From positions 806,001 through 870,000 of the forward strand of contig JALHMB010000002.1 of NCBI GenBank assembly GCA_022844275.1: a DNA stretch of 64,000 bases, in the 5' to 3' direction. Under the pieces are notes generated by a model. It had not been told where the DNA came from and ran no database searches. It was given only the letters and a program-made list of their open reading frames with translations. Positions within the stretch are counted from its first letter, which is position 1, and every line of letters begins with the position of its first letter. The position numbers and the translations under genes were made by a program. Below are positions 52,043-60,663 of the stretch, piece by piece. The stretch is from Hyphomicrobiaceae bacterium. Its GTDB lineage: Bacteria > Pseudomonadota > Alphaproteobacteria > Rhizobiales > Hyphomicrobiaceae.

Positions 52043-52582
52043 CTACTTCACCGTCAGGGGCAGGCCAGCGACCATCATCACGACGCGATCGGCAATGTTG
52101 GCGACGCGCTGATTGAGCCGCCCTTGCTCATCTCGAAATCGCCGCCCAAGCGGCGTGTCGGGCACAATGCCCCACCCGACCTCATTTGAAACCAGAACGA
52201 CGGGGCCGGGTGCCCTCTCCAAAGCGGTGATGAGCCGATCGTTCGCTTCCTGGAGGTCGAGGCTGGCGAGCAGGCAATTGCTGAGCCACAGTGTCAGGCA
52301 GTCAATCATCATCGGCTGATGCTCGTCCGCGAGCCGCTGGATCGTCTCGGGCAGGTCGCGAGGCGCATCGACGGTCTTCCATCTCTGATCCCGGCGATTG
52401 CGATGGTGTTCGATGCGTTCGCGCATTTCGTGATCCAGCGCTTCAGCTGTCGCTACATAGATCCACGGCGGCGGCAACGAGCTGACCAGCGTCTCCGCGT
52501 ATCCGCTCTTTCCAGAGCGCGCACCTCCGAGAATGAGGCTGAGGCGAGGAAACTCAGCGGACCGTGATGTGCTTATGGACAT
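52043..52582 (-). CDS. cobP: Bifunctional adenosylcobinamide kinase/guanylyltransferase
   Basis: The 179-residue enzyme (CobP/CobU) phosphorylates adenosylcobinamide and transfers GMP to it. It has a Walker A motif GGARSGKS (residues 19-26), YVATAEALDHEMRERIEHHR with the guanylylated His, the WKTVDAPRDLPE segment, DCLTLWLSNCL and VSNEVGWGIVPD. It is transcribed toward cobS with seven bases between stop codons, so it is outside the riboswitch transcript and must have its own promoter around 52583-52711. Confidence 0.94.
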   Translation of the reverse strand: MSISTSRSAEFPRLSLILGGARSGKSGYAETLVSSLPPPWIYVATAEALDHEMRERIEHHRNRRDQRWKTVDAPRDLPETIQRLADEHQPMMIDCLTLWLSNCLLASLDLQEANDRLITALERAPGPVVLVSNEVGWGIVPDTPLGRRFRDEQGRLNQRVANIADRVVMMVAGLPLTVK

Positions 52583-52711
52583 GCGCGCCTCTCCCCCGCC
52601 ACGATGACGGGGCGCGTGCAGCCTCAGCCGCTCGCGCCCTCGGCGTCAAGCGACAAGCGCTGCCTCCCGAAAGGCTTGCCGACGTCGCGGACAAGATCGC
52701 CCGATTGCCGA

Positions 52712-53338
52712 TTACGACGCCGGACAGGCTGCGCCTGTGTCAGCCCATGATTGCATGAGCGCACCGAACTCGGCCGGGGTGCCCGGTGCGGGCTCGCGCC
52801 CCACGCCGGGGTTCCAGCCCCAGAGCACGAGCGAGTCCGTGGTAACGTGCTTGATCAGGCCGGGAACATCGCGGCTGCCATTGCGGTTCGGATCCTTGAG
52901 CTGCTCGCAGATCTGGCCGACCGTCTTGCCCTCCCAAGCCATCGATGCCGGCGCAAGCGCCCAGTGACCATCGCCTGGTATGCGCGCGGGATCGTAGTTC
53001 TGCTTGCCGTGGCACGTCGTACAATTCATGCCCGGCGCACCATGGCCGTCCTTGCCGCGCACGACCAGAGGCTCGTGCAGACGTCGGGCATCGCCTTGGC
53101 GCGGACGCTCAGTCGCTGGATGGCAATTCATGCAGCGCGGATGCTGCAGAACCTTCGCCATCTCCGTGAAGAGCGCAACCGAACGATCGCGCTCGTTGGC
53201 AATGTTGCTGAAGCTCGCGGCCGGCCGCAAGGAACTATCGGACGGCGAGCGAGGCGCTGTCTGCGCGAAGGTCAGGGCCGTGCCCGCCAGCCCGATCGCG
53301 ATGCCGGCGGCCACGGTGAGGAGGATGGCCTTCTGCAT
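52712..53338 (-). CDS. Secreted diheme cytochrome c-like protein
   Basis: The 208-residue protein has a signal peptide ([20 protein letters not shown]) and two c-type heme motifs, CMNCH (69-73) and CTTCH (106-110). [18 protein letters not shown] and [18 protein letters not shown] are typical of a group encoded with molybdenum hydroxylases. Its start touches the stop of the molybdopterin subunit gene, so it is the third member of that operon. It probably passes electrons from the dehydrogenase to the respiratory chain in the periplasm. Confidence 0.85.
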   Translation of the reverse strand: MQKAILLTVAAGIAIGLAGTALTFAQTAPRSPSDSSLRPAASFSNIANERDRSVALFTEMAKVLQHPRCMNCHPATERPRQGDARRLHEPLVVRGKDGHGAPGMNCTTCHGKQNYDPARIPGDGHWALAPASMAWEGKTVGQICEQLKDPNRNGSRDVPGLIKHVTTDSLVLWGWNPGVGREPAPGTPAEFGALMQSWADTGAACPAS

Positions 53339-55518
53339 CAGACCGTCCCTCCCTTCATGGGCAACTGGCGCGGACGTCCATGGCCGAGCGCTGCCAATGC
53401 ATTGGCGACCGCGGGACCGATGGGCGGTACGCCGGGCTCACCAACCCCGGTTGGCGACGCGGTCGAGGCGATGATCCGGACCGCGACCTCCGGCATTTCG
53501 TGGATGCGCAGCGAGCGATAGCTATCGAAGTTGGTCTGGACCGGCCGGCCCTGATCGAGCGTGATCTCGCCGTAGAGAATATGGCCGAGACCGAAACCGA
53601 TGCCGCCTTCGATCTGTGCGCGAATGACGTCCGGATTGACTGCCACACCGCAATCGATCGCGCACCAGACCTTGTGCACCTTGGGCTCGCCGCCGGACCC
53701 GAGCGAAACCTCCGCGATCTGCGCGACGAATGAGCTGAAGCTCTCGACCACCGCGACGCCGCGTGCGCGGCCTTCGATCGGCCCCGGCCCCTTCCAGTTC
53801 GCCATTTCACCGACGGCACGGAGCACGGTAGCGGCACGCGGGTGCTTGTCGCCCATCAGAGCGAGACGGCCTTGGAGCGGATCCTGCCCCGCGGCCTGAA
53901 GAAGCTCATCGACAAAGCATTCAACGGCGTAGCCTGTGTGCGTGTGACCAACGGAACGCCACCAAAGGGTCGGCACCCCCACCTTTGGATTGTGCACCTC
54001 GCAGCGGAAGTCGGGCACCTCATAGAAGATGTTGTTCGCTCCCTCGACCGCCGTTGCATCGAGCCCGTCCTTCACCACCATCGACTCGAAGGGCGTGCCG
54101 AGAAAGAAGGACTGACCCACGATAGTGTTGGACCAGGCGATAATCTTGCCATCCTTCACCGCGCCACGCAGGCGATGGAGAAAGAGCGGTCGGTAGTACC
54201 CGCCAGTGAGATCGTCCTCGCGTGTCCACACGACTTTGACGGGACGATTCGGACCGATCGCCTTCGCCGCCATGGCGAGCTCGGCCGCGAGATGCTGGCT
54301 CACCTGCGCACGCCGGCCGAAGCTGCCACCAGCGAGCATCGTCTCCAGCTGTACTTTTTCCGGCGGCAACTCGAGGATGGTGGCAATGGTCTGGTGCTCG
54401 GTCGTCTGGAACTGGCTGCCAAAGCGCGCCAGCGCCTCCTTGCCATCCCATTGCAGGAAGCCGTCGAGCGGCTCCATGGGCGCGTGCGCGAGATAGGGGA
54501 AGACGAACTCCGCCTCGATCACGCGATCGGCCTTGGCGAGCACAGCCTCGGCGTCACCACGCAAACCGGCAACGCGTCCCTGCTCGCGTGCGAGCTTGCG
54601 ATACTCGGCAACGAGCTCGCGGCTGCCGCGCATTTCGGCAGCGCTGTCGTCCCAGGTCACCTTCAGCGCTTCACGACCCTTCAGCGCCGGCCACATGCCA
54701 TTGGCATAGACAGCCACACCCGAGCCGATCGCTTTGACGTCGACCACGCCCTTGACCTTGAGCGTCTCGGCAGCGTCGAAGCTCGCGACCTTGCCGCCAA
54801 AGCGCGTCGGACGGGCGACGACCACGGTCAGCATGTTCGGCGCGGAGATATCGATCGTGAACTGCGCCTTGCCGGTCGCTTTGTCGGCGCTGTCGAGGCG
54901 TTTCACCGCGCCTTCCTTGCCGATCAGCCTGTAGGCAGAGGCCGGCTTGAGCGGCGGGTTCTCCGGCACGGCGAGCTTCGATGCAGCTTCGGCGAATTCT
55001 CCGAAGGAGCCCTTTCTGCCGGAAGCATGACTGATCACGCCCGCCTCGACCTTGATCTGCGAAGCCGGGACCTTCCATGCCGTGGCCGCCGCCTGAACGA
55101 GCATGGCGCGCGCCGCGGCGCCGGCCTTGCGCATCTGCTCCCAACTGTTCGCGATCGCCGTCGAACCGCCGGTGCCCTGCACGCCGAAGGCAAGATTGGC
55201 GTAGAGCTTGACGTCGGCGGGGGCGTGCTCGCTGCGCATCTGGTTCCAGTCGGCGTCCAATTCCTCGGCGACGAGCGTGGCGAGACCCGTGAACGGCCCC
55301 TGGCCAAACTCGATGTGCTTGATGAGCACGGTGACCGTGCTGTCCGGCGCGATGCGCACGAAGGCGTTCGGAGCGAACGTAGCATTGCCGCCGGGCCGGT
55401 ATGCCGCGCCGGCTCCGGATTGGGCGCGAGCGGGAAGCGGCAGGTGCAGGCCGATAACGAGAGCACCGGCGCCCCTCAGCAGCGTGCGGCGCGAGAGGTT
55501 CATATCGTGCTGGGTCAT
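53338..55518 (-). CDS. iorB: Molybdopterin-binding subunit of an isoquinoline 1-oxidoreductase-type dehydrogenase
   Basis: The 726-residue protein has a Tat leader ([20 protein letters not shown]), which is typical of the periplasmic IorB group. Molybdenum-cofactor segments are present: [69 protein letters not shown] and the terminal [20 protein letters not shown] with the catalytic Glu. It should hydroxylate an N-heteroaromatic or aldehyde. IorA is encoded directly upstream (two-base gap) and the cytochrome directly downstream. Confidence 0.93.
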   Translation of the reverse strand: MTQHDMNLSRRTLLRGAGALVIGLHLPLPARAQSGAGAAYRPGGNATFAPNAFVRIAPDSTVTVLIKHIEFGQGPFTGLATLVAEELDADWNQMRSEHAPADVKLYANLAFGVQGTGGSTAIANSWEQMRKAGAAARAMLVQAAATAWKVPASQIKVEAGVISHASGRKGSFGEFAEAASKLAVPENPPLKPASAYRLIGKEGAVKRLDSADKATGKAQFTIDISAPNMLTVVVARPTRFGGKVASFDAAETLKVKGVVDVKAIGSGVAVYANGMWPALKGREALKVTWDDSAAEMRGSRELVAEYRKLAREQGRVAGLRGDAEAVLAKADRVIEAEFVFPYLAHAPMEPLDGFLQWDGKEALARFGSQFQTTEHQTIATILELPPEKVQLETMLAGGSFGRRAQVSQHLAAELAMAAKAIGPNRPVKVVWTREDDLTGGYYRPLFLHRLRGAVKDGKIIAWSNTIVGQSFFLGTPFESMVVKDGLDATAVEGANNIFYEVPDFRCEVHNPKVGVPTLWWRSVGHTHTGYAVECFVDELLQAAGQDPLQGRLALMGDKHPRAATVLRAVGEMANWKGPGPIEGRARGVAVVESFSSFVAQIAEVSLGSGGEPKVHKVWCAIDCGVAVNPDVIRAQIEGGIGFGLGHILYGEITLDQGRPVQTNFDSYRSLRIHEMPEVAVRIIASTASPTGVGEPGVPPIGPAVANALAALGHGRPRQLPMKGGTV

Positions 55519-55520
55519 GG

Positions 55521-55979
55521 TCAGCCCTCCAGAGCCCGGGCTGAGTCGTGGATCGCGGCACGGATGCGCACGTAGGTCGCACAGCGACAGATGTTGCCAT
55601 TCATCGCGAGGTCGATGTCGCGATCGGTCGGCTTCTTGTTTTCCTTCAGGAGCGCGATGGCGCTCATCACCTGCCCCGACTGACAGTATCCACATTGCGG
55701 CACGTCGCGTGCGATCCAGGCGGCCTGAACGGCCTCGGCCTCCTTGCCGGCGAGCCCTTCGATTGTGGTAACGTCGCTATCGCCGACCGCCGATACCGGC
55801 GTCACACAGGAGCGGACGGAATTACCGTCGATAAAGACCGTGCAGGCGCCACACTGTGCAACACCGCAGCCGAACTTGGTGCCTGTCAGTCCGATGTTGT
55901 CACGGATGGCCCACAGGAGAGGTGTGTCGTCATCGATATCGACGCTGTGCGTCGTTCCATTCACTTTGAGAGTGACCAT
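55521..55979 (-). CDS. iorA: 2Fe-2S subunit of an isoquinoline 1-oxidoreductase-type dehydrogenase
   Basis: The 152-residue protein carries the plant-type 2Fe-2S cluster with Cys38, Cys43, Cys46 and Cys58 ([16 protein letters not shown]). The second helical 2Fe-2S domain has [10 protein letters not shown] and NICRCATY. It has no leader and is carried out folded by the Tat signal of the partner subunit. It starts the iorA-iorB-cytochrome operon. Confidence 0.94.
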   Translation of the reverse strand: MVTLKVNGTTHSVDIDDDTPLLWAIRDNIGLTGTKFGCGVAQCGACTVFIDGNSVRSCVTPVSAVGDSDVTTIEGLAGKEAEAVQAAWIARDVPQCGYCQSGQVMSAIALLKENKKPTDRDIDLAMNGNICRCATYVRIRAAIHDSARALEG

Positions 55980-56270
55980 AGCTGCATCCGATTGTTGGGG
56001 TGGTCGTGCATGACGGCATCTCGCGACCCGAGGTTCGCCCGTCGGGCTCGACGTGACATATCTCCAACACGGGGACTTGTGCCGTAGCGGTGGGTCGCGC
56101 GCATGGAGAATAAACTGAGCAGACTTGGCGCGCGTGTCGACGCACGATGCTGTGAACTTGTGGTGATGAGATAAGTTGCGTGGCTCGGCTTAAACGCTTG
56201 CAATCGCGGTGGCGCGTCACAAATATTCTATAAACGGGTGTGATCCGCTTCGAGATGAAGGAAAGGACCG

Positions 56271-57554
56271 ATGCCCGCGAATGCTTCGCCCGACCGCCAT
56301 CACGTCGTCGTGGTGGGCGCTGGATTTGGCGGACTGGAGACCGTGCATCATTTGGCCGGCGCGCCTGTTCGCATCACTATCATCGACCGACGTAACCATC
56401 ATCTCTTCCAGCCGCTGCTGTACCAGGTCGCAACTGCATCGCTGGCGACTTCCGAGATCGCTTGGCCCATCCGTCACCTGCTGCGCAAGCGGCCTGAGGT
56501 GACGACGCTGCTCGCGTCGGTCGAAGGGATCGACAAGGAGAAGCGCCGCGTCGTGCTCGATGACGGATCGACAATCACCTACGACACGCTGGTGCTGGCG
56601 ACGGGCGCCCGCCATGCCTACTTCGGCCACGATGATTGGGAGCCGTTCGCGCCGGGTCTCAAGACTCTCGAGGATGCCACCACCATCCGGCGCCGCATTC
56701 TGGTCGCCTTCGAGAAGGCGGAGCGAGAGACGGATCCGCAGCGGCGATCGGCGCTGCTCACTTTCGTCATCATCGGCGCTGGCCCGACAGGCGTCGAGAT
56801 GGCCGGCACAATCGCGGAGCTGGCGCGCGTGACGCTGCCGCGGGATTTCCGTCACATCGACACGCGGCAGGCCCGCGTCGTGCTCATCGAGGCTGGGCCG
56901 CGCGTGCTCGCCGGTTTCACAGAGGATCTGTCTGCTTACGCCCAGCGATCTCTGGAAAGCCTCGGTGTCGAGGTCGAGCTTGGCCATCCAGTATCGGCGT
57001 GCACGGCCGACGGTGTCGTCTACGGCACGAAGCAGCTCGCCGCATCGACCATCATCTGGGCCGCCGGCGTCCAGGCCTCATCAGCCGGGGAATGGCTCCA
57101 TGCCCCAGTGGATCGTGCCGGCCGTGTGATCGTCGAGCCGGACCTCGCCGCGCCTGAGCACCCAGAGATTTTCGTCATCGGCGATACTGCGGCCGTCATG
57201 GCACCAGATGGATCGCCAGTACCCGGCATCGCGCCAGCCGCCAAGCAGCAAGGCAAGCACGTGGCAGCCACGATCAAGGCGCGACTGCGCGGCGAGATTA
57301 CGCAGGCACCTTTCCGCTACAAGCACGCGGGAAGCTTAGCAACGATCGGCAAGCGACTGGCAGTCATCGACTTCGGTCGCATCAAGCTGCGCGGCACGCT
57401 GGCGTGGTGGATGTGGGGATTGGCGCACATCTACTTCCTGATTGGCGTGCGCAACCGTCTCAGCGTTGCCATCAACTGGCTGTGGATTCACACACGCGAT
57501 CAGCGCAGCTCCCGGTTGATCACGCAAGGCAGCGCCAATATCGACAGGAGGTGA
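56271..57554 (+). CDS. ndh: Type II NADH dehydrogenase (NDH-2)
   Basis: The 427-residue flavoprotein has an FAD dinucleotide fold (HVVVVGAGFGGLETVHHL), a second NADH fold (VIIGAGPTGVEMAGTIAELA), the quinone-site region TIIWAAGVQASSAGEWL, and IFVIGDTAAVM followed by PAAKQQGKHVAATI. A C-terminal hydrophobic stretch (WWMWGLAHIYFLIGVRNRL) should attach it to the membrane. It oxidises NADH and reduces quinone without pumping protons. It stands alone, divergent from iorA. Confidence 0.92.
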   Translation: MPANASPDRHHVVVVGAGFGGLETVHHLAGAPVRITIIDRRNHHLFQPLLYQVATASLATSEIAWPIRHLLRKRPEVTTLLASVEGIDKEKRRVVLDDGSTITYDTLVLATGARHAYFGHDDWEPFAPGLKTLEDATTIRRRILVAFEKAERETDPQRRSALLTFVIIGAGPTGVEMAGTIAELARVTLPRDFRHIDTRQARVVLIEAGPRVLAGFTEDLSAYAQRSLESLGVEVELGHPVSACTADGVVYGTKQLAASTIIWAAGVQASSAGEWLHAPVDRAGRVIVEPDLAAPEHPEIFVIGDTAAVMAPDGSPVPGIAPAAKQQGKHVAATIKARLRGEITQAPFRYKHAGSLATIGKRLAVIDFGRIKLRGTLAWWMWGLAHIYFLIGVRNRLSVAINWLWIHTRDQRSSRLITQGSANIDRR

Positions 57555-57877
57555 CAATCCCCTGAAGTTTGCAGCGTCGTCTGAAGCCGGCTCTGTGGCG
57601 AGACCGAATTCATACATCACAATGAAATCTTAATCAGCGTCTCAGACTGCGTGGAATTGGAATAGGCGCTTCGCTCGCGGGTTAATGTTAGGCCTCAAGA
57701 TGGTGCGGTGCATGGTGCTGCAGATTCGCCACCTTCGAACTTAAACTGTTGATGTGCTAACCATCGACGAGCTACGCACTTGATTGCCGCACTCGATCTC
57801 TGCACACTGATGACTTAAGTGACCCGCCATCGTGAGGGTAGTGCTAAGCCCTCTCTCATCAACGGGGGAACAGCGCC
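57555..57877. other. Intergenic region before the L,D-transpeptidase gene
   Basis: This stretch of about 320 bases holds no supported gene. It contains the transpeptidase promoter region and a GGGGGA ribosome site at its end. No convincing terminator or operator was identified. Confidence 0.5.
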
Positions 57878-58441
57878 GTGCACAAGCTCCGGACTCTATC
57901 CATACTTGCCTGCGCGTTGCCTGCTCTACTGGCCGCACCCGCTGCCGCCAATGCGCAGGGCTTCTTCTCCTTCTTGTGGGAGGGCGGCTCGCGCGAGGTC
58001 GTCTCGTTCAGTCCCCGACATGCGCCAGGCCAGATCATCGTCAGTTTTGGCGATCGCCGCCTGTATTGGATCCAGCGTCCTGGCGTAGCGGTCAGCTACC
58101 CCATCGCCGTGCCACGTGAGAAAAGTCGCTGGCAGGGCACGACCGTGGTCTCCGACAAGCGGGTAAATCCTGGCTGGACGCCCACATCGGAAATGCGGCG
58201 CGAGAACCCGCGCTTGCCGGTGCACGTACCGGGCGGACATCCGATGAACCCACTCGGCGTTCGCGCGCTCTATCTCGGCTCGACGATGTATCGAATCCAC
58301 GGCACGGATGCGCCTTGGACCATCGGTACGGCGGCCTCGAAAGGCTGCATCCGCATGTACAATAGGGATGTGCTGGACCTCTACCCGCGTGTCCCCGTCG
58401 GCACCCGAGTGACAGTGACCTGGCAGCGGTTCCGAAGCTGA
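57878..58441 (+). CDS. L,D-transpeptidase (YkuD family)
   Basis: The 187-residue secreted protein has a signal peptide (LSILACALPALLAAPAAANA) and a YkuD domain. IIVSFGDRRLYWI opens it, and the active site is His141 (RIHGTDAPWTIG) and Cys157 (SKGCIRMYNRD). It forms 3-3 crosslinks in peptidoglycan or attaches proteins to it in the periplasm. The GTG start at 57878 follows GGGGGA. It stands alone. Confidence 0.92.
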   Translation: MHKLRTLSILACALPALLAAPAAANAQGFFSFLWEGGSREVVSFSPRHAPGQIIVSFGDRRLYWIQRPGVAVSYPIAVPREKSRWQGTTVVSDKRVNPGWTPTSEMRRENPRLPVHVPGGHPMNPLGVRALYLGSTMYRIHGTDAPWTIGTAASKGCIRMYNRDVLDLYPRVPVGTRVTVTWQRFRS

Positions 58442-58746
58442 TCATCACCGCAATTTCAAGTTCACTAACGTAGCGTTGCCTAGCTCCATCGCGCCGCGCT
58501 TCATCGCGCGGGCGATGGCAACGGTGCATCGTGTGCCCGAAGTGCTTTTCGTCCAGTCGAGTTGTGGGACATACGAGGCATTTGCGCAGGCGGGCGCTGG
58601 CCAGGCCATCCACCTGCTTTGATCCTCCAAAGCATACTTCTCGCGGCAAGACGCCGTCGAGCGCCTCAGGGTTTCTGCGGATGTTCGGCCACAGGAAACC
58701 AACGCATCATCTCACTTCTCACGTCGAGACAGTGGAAGGATGCGCG
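58442..58746. other. Intergenic region between L,D-transpeptidase and LuxR-type gene
   Basis: This stretch of about 305 bases holds no gene I can support. One frame on each strand is open for about 35-55 codons (58515-58622 plus, 58445-58609 minus), but neither has a clear ribosome site or domain. The end carries the AAGGA site for the LuxR-type gene. Confidence 0.45.
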
Positions 58747-59562
58747 ATGCCCTCATCGCTCCCGAACGGCCTGCGCAAGCGCACCAAGGACAGCCCAGGC
58801 CGCAATGAGAACTCCAGCGATCTGCCCATGAACCTGCTCGAGCTCTCCCATAGTTTGGCCACGTCGAACACGCCGCAGGACGTCCTCGAAACCCTGCATC
58901 ACGCCGCAAGCACTTCTTGTTCCGTACTGAGTGTCCTGGGAGCTGCACGGCTCCCCCTCAAATCCAACGACTGGGGTGCAATGCGTCTCGGCCAATCCGT
59001 TTTTCTACACCCGGACGTCCCTGACGGCTGGTGGGATGAGTACACGGCCTTGGCCCCTACACGGTTCACGCCTGCGATGTTTCTGGCGCGTAGCAGCCTG
59101 TCTACTTACACCTGGATCGAAACCCGACGCCTACTTCAGCCCATCGGTGTCGATCGCTGGGGCTATGAATTGGCGCTCAAGTATGGAATGCGCGACGGCT
59201 TCATCTGTCCTGTAGGGGGGCGCTGGATGATTGCCTACTGGTCCAGGAAGGATCTCTGCAATCTGCTGACGCCGACATCGCGCATCCTACTGCAATCCGC
59301 CAGCAGTCTTGCAGCGCAGCGCTTGGAGTATCTGACCCCCCCTGACCCCAGGCGTGTGGGCTCGCGCTCACGCCTCACAGCCCGTGAGCTCGCAGTGCTG
59401 CGCCTCGTCTCAGACGGCCGGCAGTCGAGCGAGATTGCCAAAGCGCTCGGGCTTGGCGAGGAGACCGTGCGCAGTCACCTCAAGAAGGCGCAAGTAAAGC
59501 TTGGCGCTCGTAATCGTGCTCAGGCCGCCTGCGAAGCCCTGCGCCAGAACTTGATACCTTGA
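58747..59562 (+). CDS. LuxR-family transcriptional regulator
   Basis: The 271-residue protein has an N-terminal autoinducer-binding-like domain (about residues 35-185: ARSSLSTYTWIETRRLLQPI, then YGMRDGFICPVGG) with Trp and Tyr at positions typical of the acyl-homoserine-lactone pocket. The C-terminal LuxR helix-turn-helix has LTARELAVLRLVSDGRQSSE and then LGEETVRSHLKKAQVKLGA. No synthase (LuxI) gene is adjacent, so it may be an orphan regulator. ATG 58747 follows AAGGA. Confidence 0.85.
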   Translation: MPSSLPNGLRKRTKDSPGRNENSSDLPMNLLELSHSLATSNTPQDVLETLHHAASTSCSVLSVLGAARLPLKSNDWGAMRLGQSVFLHPDVPDGWWDEYTALAPTRFTPAMFLARSSLSTYTWIETRRLLQPIGVDRWGYELALKYGMRDGFICPVGGRWMIAYWSRKDLCNLLTPTSRILLQSASSLAAQRLEYLTPPDPRRVGSRSRLTARELAVLRLVSDGRQSSEIAKALGLGEETVRSHLKKAQVKLGARNRAQAACEALRQNLIP

Positions 59563-59692
59563 GCCGAGCCAAGCACACCGCCAATGCGGGTCTAAAGTTG
59601 GTCTCGGCTTTGAAACTCGTAACAAGCCCCACGGTGTCGAGGACCACCGGCAAGATCGCGAAAGCAAGCATGAAGATGCTGAACGGTTCCAT
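59480..59692 (-). CDS. Possible small membrane protein overlapping the LuxR-type gene end
   Basis: The 70-residue frame starts at ATG 59692 with GAGGG five bases upstream. It begins with a membrane helix (MEPFSIFMLAFAILPVVLDT). Codon use in the first 46 codons resembles real genes here; the final 28 codons overlap the 3' end of the LuxR-type gene in antisense and look less natural. It may be a short protein or a truncated relic. Confidence 0.4.
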   Translation of the reverse strand: MEPFSIFMLAFAILPVVLDTVGLVTSFKAETNFRPALAVCLARLKVSSSGAGLRRRPEHDYERQALLAPS

Positions 59693-59795
59693 GAACCCTC
59701 ACAATGCGCGATATGAACGGCTATTGCCTTGTCATAGATCGAGAGGTCGCGCACAGGCCAACCCCCTGCTCCGCCCGGCGCGACCTCATCGGAAA

Positions 59796-59883
59796 GGATC
59801 GTGCCCTGACAGCGGGAGCCGGGCAGCCCAAACGTGACCGGATCGTGCCCTGACGGAAGTAGCCGGGCAGTCCAATCTGATAG
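59796..59883. repeat. 44-bp tandem duplication
   Basis: GGATCGTGCCCTGAC begins at 59796 and again at 59840. Each copy continues after seven variable bases with GCCGGGCAG[CT]CCAA and a TGA. The spacing of 44 bases, with conserved blocks and variable linkers, resembles duplicated protein-binding sites. It lies about 100 bases upstream of the small minus-strand membrane frame. Confidence 0.75.
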
Positions 59884-60023
59884 CCGTGGCAGCGCTGCAC
59901 AGGAGCAATGCTTAGAGCCACGACGCGGCATATGGCACGCGACGGGTGTGGTTAGTATCCTCCCTTCGGGGGAGAATTGTGGCCGTATCGCGCGCCGATC
60001 GAACTCGCAGAGAGACTTTCTGC

Positions 60024-60656
60024 TCAAAAAACATTACCGACGAGCAACACGCCCGTTGTCACCAGTGCCGCCACCCAGAGCAGGTCGAAGTTCAACCAGG
60101 CACTGCGAAGGACCGCGACGCCGAGCCATTCATGCACGACGACGGCGATGGCGGCCGTTGTCGTCATCATTGCCAGCGTGTGAATGCCCACTCCGGTAAA
60201 TGCTGATGTCAGTGGCGAAGCAAACCCCGCGCCTGCTGTCCCGCTATCGAGACATGTGCCCATGAGCACCGGCCACAGCATCAGACCGGCACCATGCGCT
60301 GCGGCCATCAGGAAAGACCAAGCCGCAAGACCCCAAAGCCCGACCTGCATTCCGAAGCGCACGCGATGACGGTGCCGGAAGTGCCAGTGATAGGCCGCCC
60401 ATGCCAGCAGAGCTGCGCCGGCACCAACACGTACGAGATTGTGCGGGATGAAAGCGCCGGCTAGCACGAGCAAGCCCGCAACGGTTGCGACCGAGGTGGC
60501 ATGTCCAAGCGCGATCGGTACCAGCGATACCATCACCACGGTCCGGCTCTGCCGGTGTAGGCCCAGCGCCACGGCGAACAGCCAGCCCATCGCAGGGTTC
60601 AGGCCATGGAAGGCACCGAGCCCCGCGAATGTTAGCCACGACCACGTGTCCGTCAT
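60024..60656 (-). CDS. Integral membrane protein downstream of the SBP56-family gene
   Basis: The 210-residue protein has six hydrophobic segments and a distinctive start FAGLGAFHGLNPAMGWLFAV (His-Gly-x-Asn-Pro). Intramembrane His residues recur: ALGHATSVATVAG, YHWHFRHRHRVRF, AHGAGLMLWPVL and GIHTLAMMTTTAA. A His-rich membrane protein of this kind may carry metal ions, as in nickel/cobalt or TauE-type transporters, but no family is certain. It starts eight bases after the SBP56-family stop, so the pair is an operon. Confidence 0.78.
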   Translation of the reverse strand: MTDTWSWLTFAGLGAFHGLNPAMGWLFAVALGLHRQSRTVVMVSLVPIALGHATSVATVAGLLVLAGAFIPHNLVRVGAGAALLAWAAYHWHFRHRHRVRFGMQVGLWGLAAWSFLMAAAHGAGLMLWPVLMGTCLDSGTAGAGFASPLTSAFTGVGIHTLAMMTTTAAIAVVVHEWLGVAVLRSAWLNFDLLWVAALVTTGVLLVGNVF

Positions 60657-60663
60657 GACAGGC

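Noticed and set aside
52564-52758. Short plus-strand frame with a natural-looking end ([18 protein letters not shown])
   Set aside because: It overlaps two genes on the other strand and has no start signals. It could be a relic, but I cannot identify a parent gene.
53842-55575. 577-residue plus-strand frame opposite iorB
   Set aside because: Antisense shadow of a well-identified molybdenum hydroxylase subunit; Arg/His-rich with no fold.
58445-58609. 54-codon minus-strand frame ending three bases from the L,D-transpeptidase stop
   Set aside because: Tight packing is suggestive, but the start signal is weak and a rival frame is open on the other strand.
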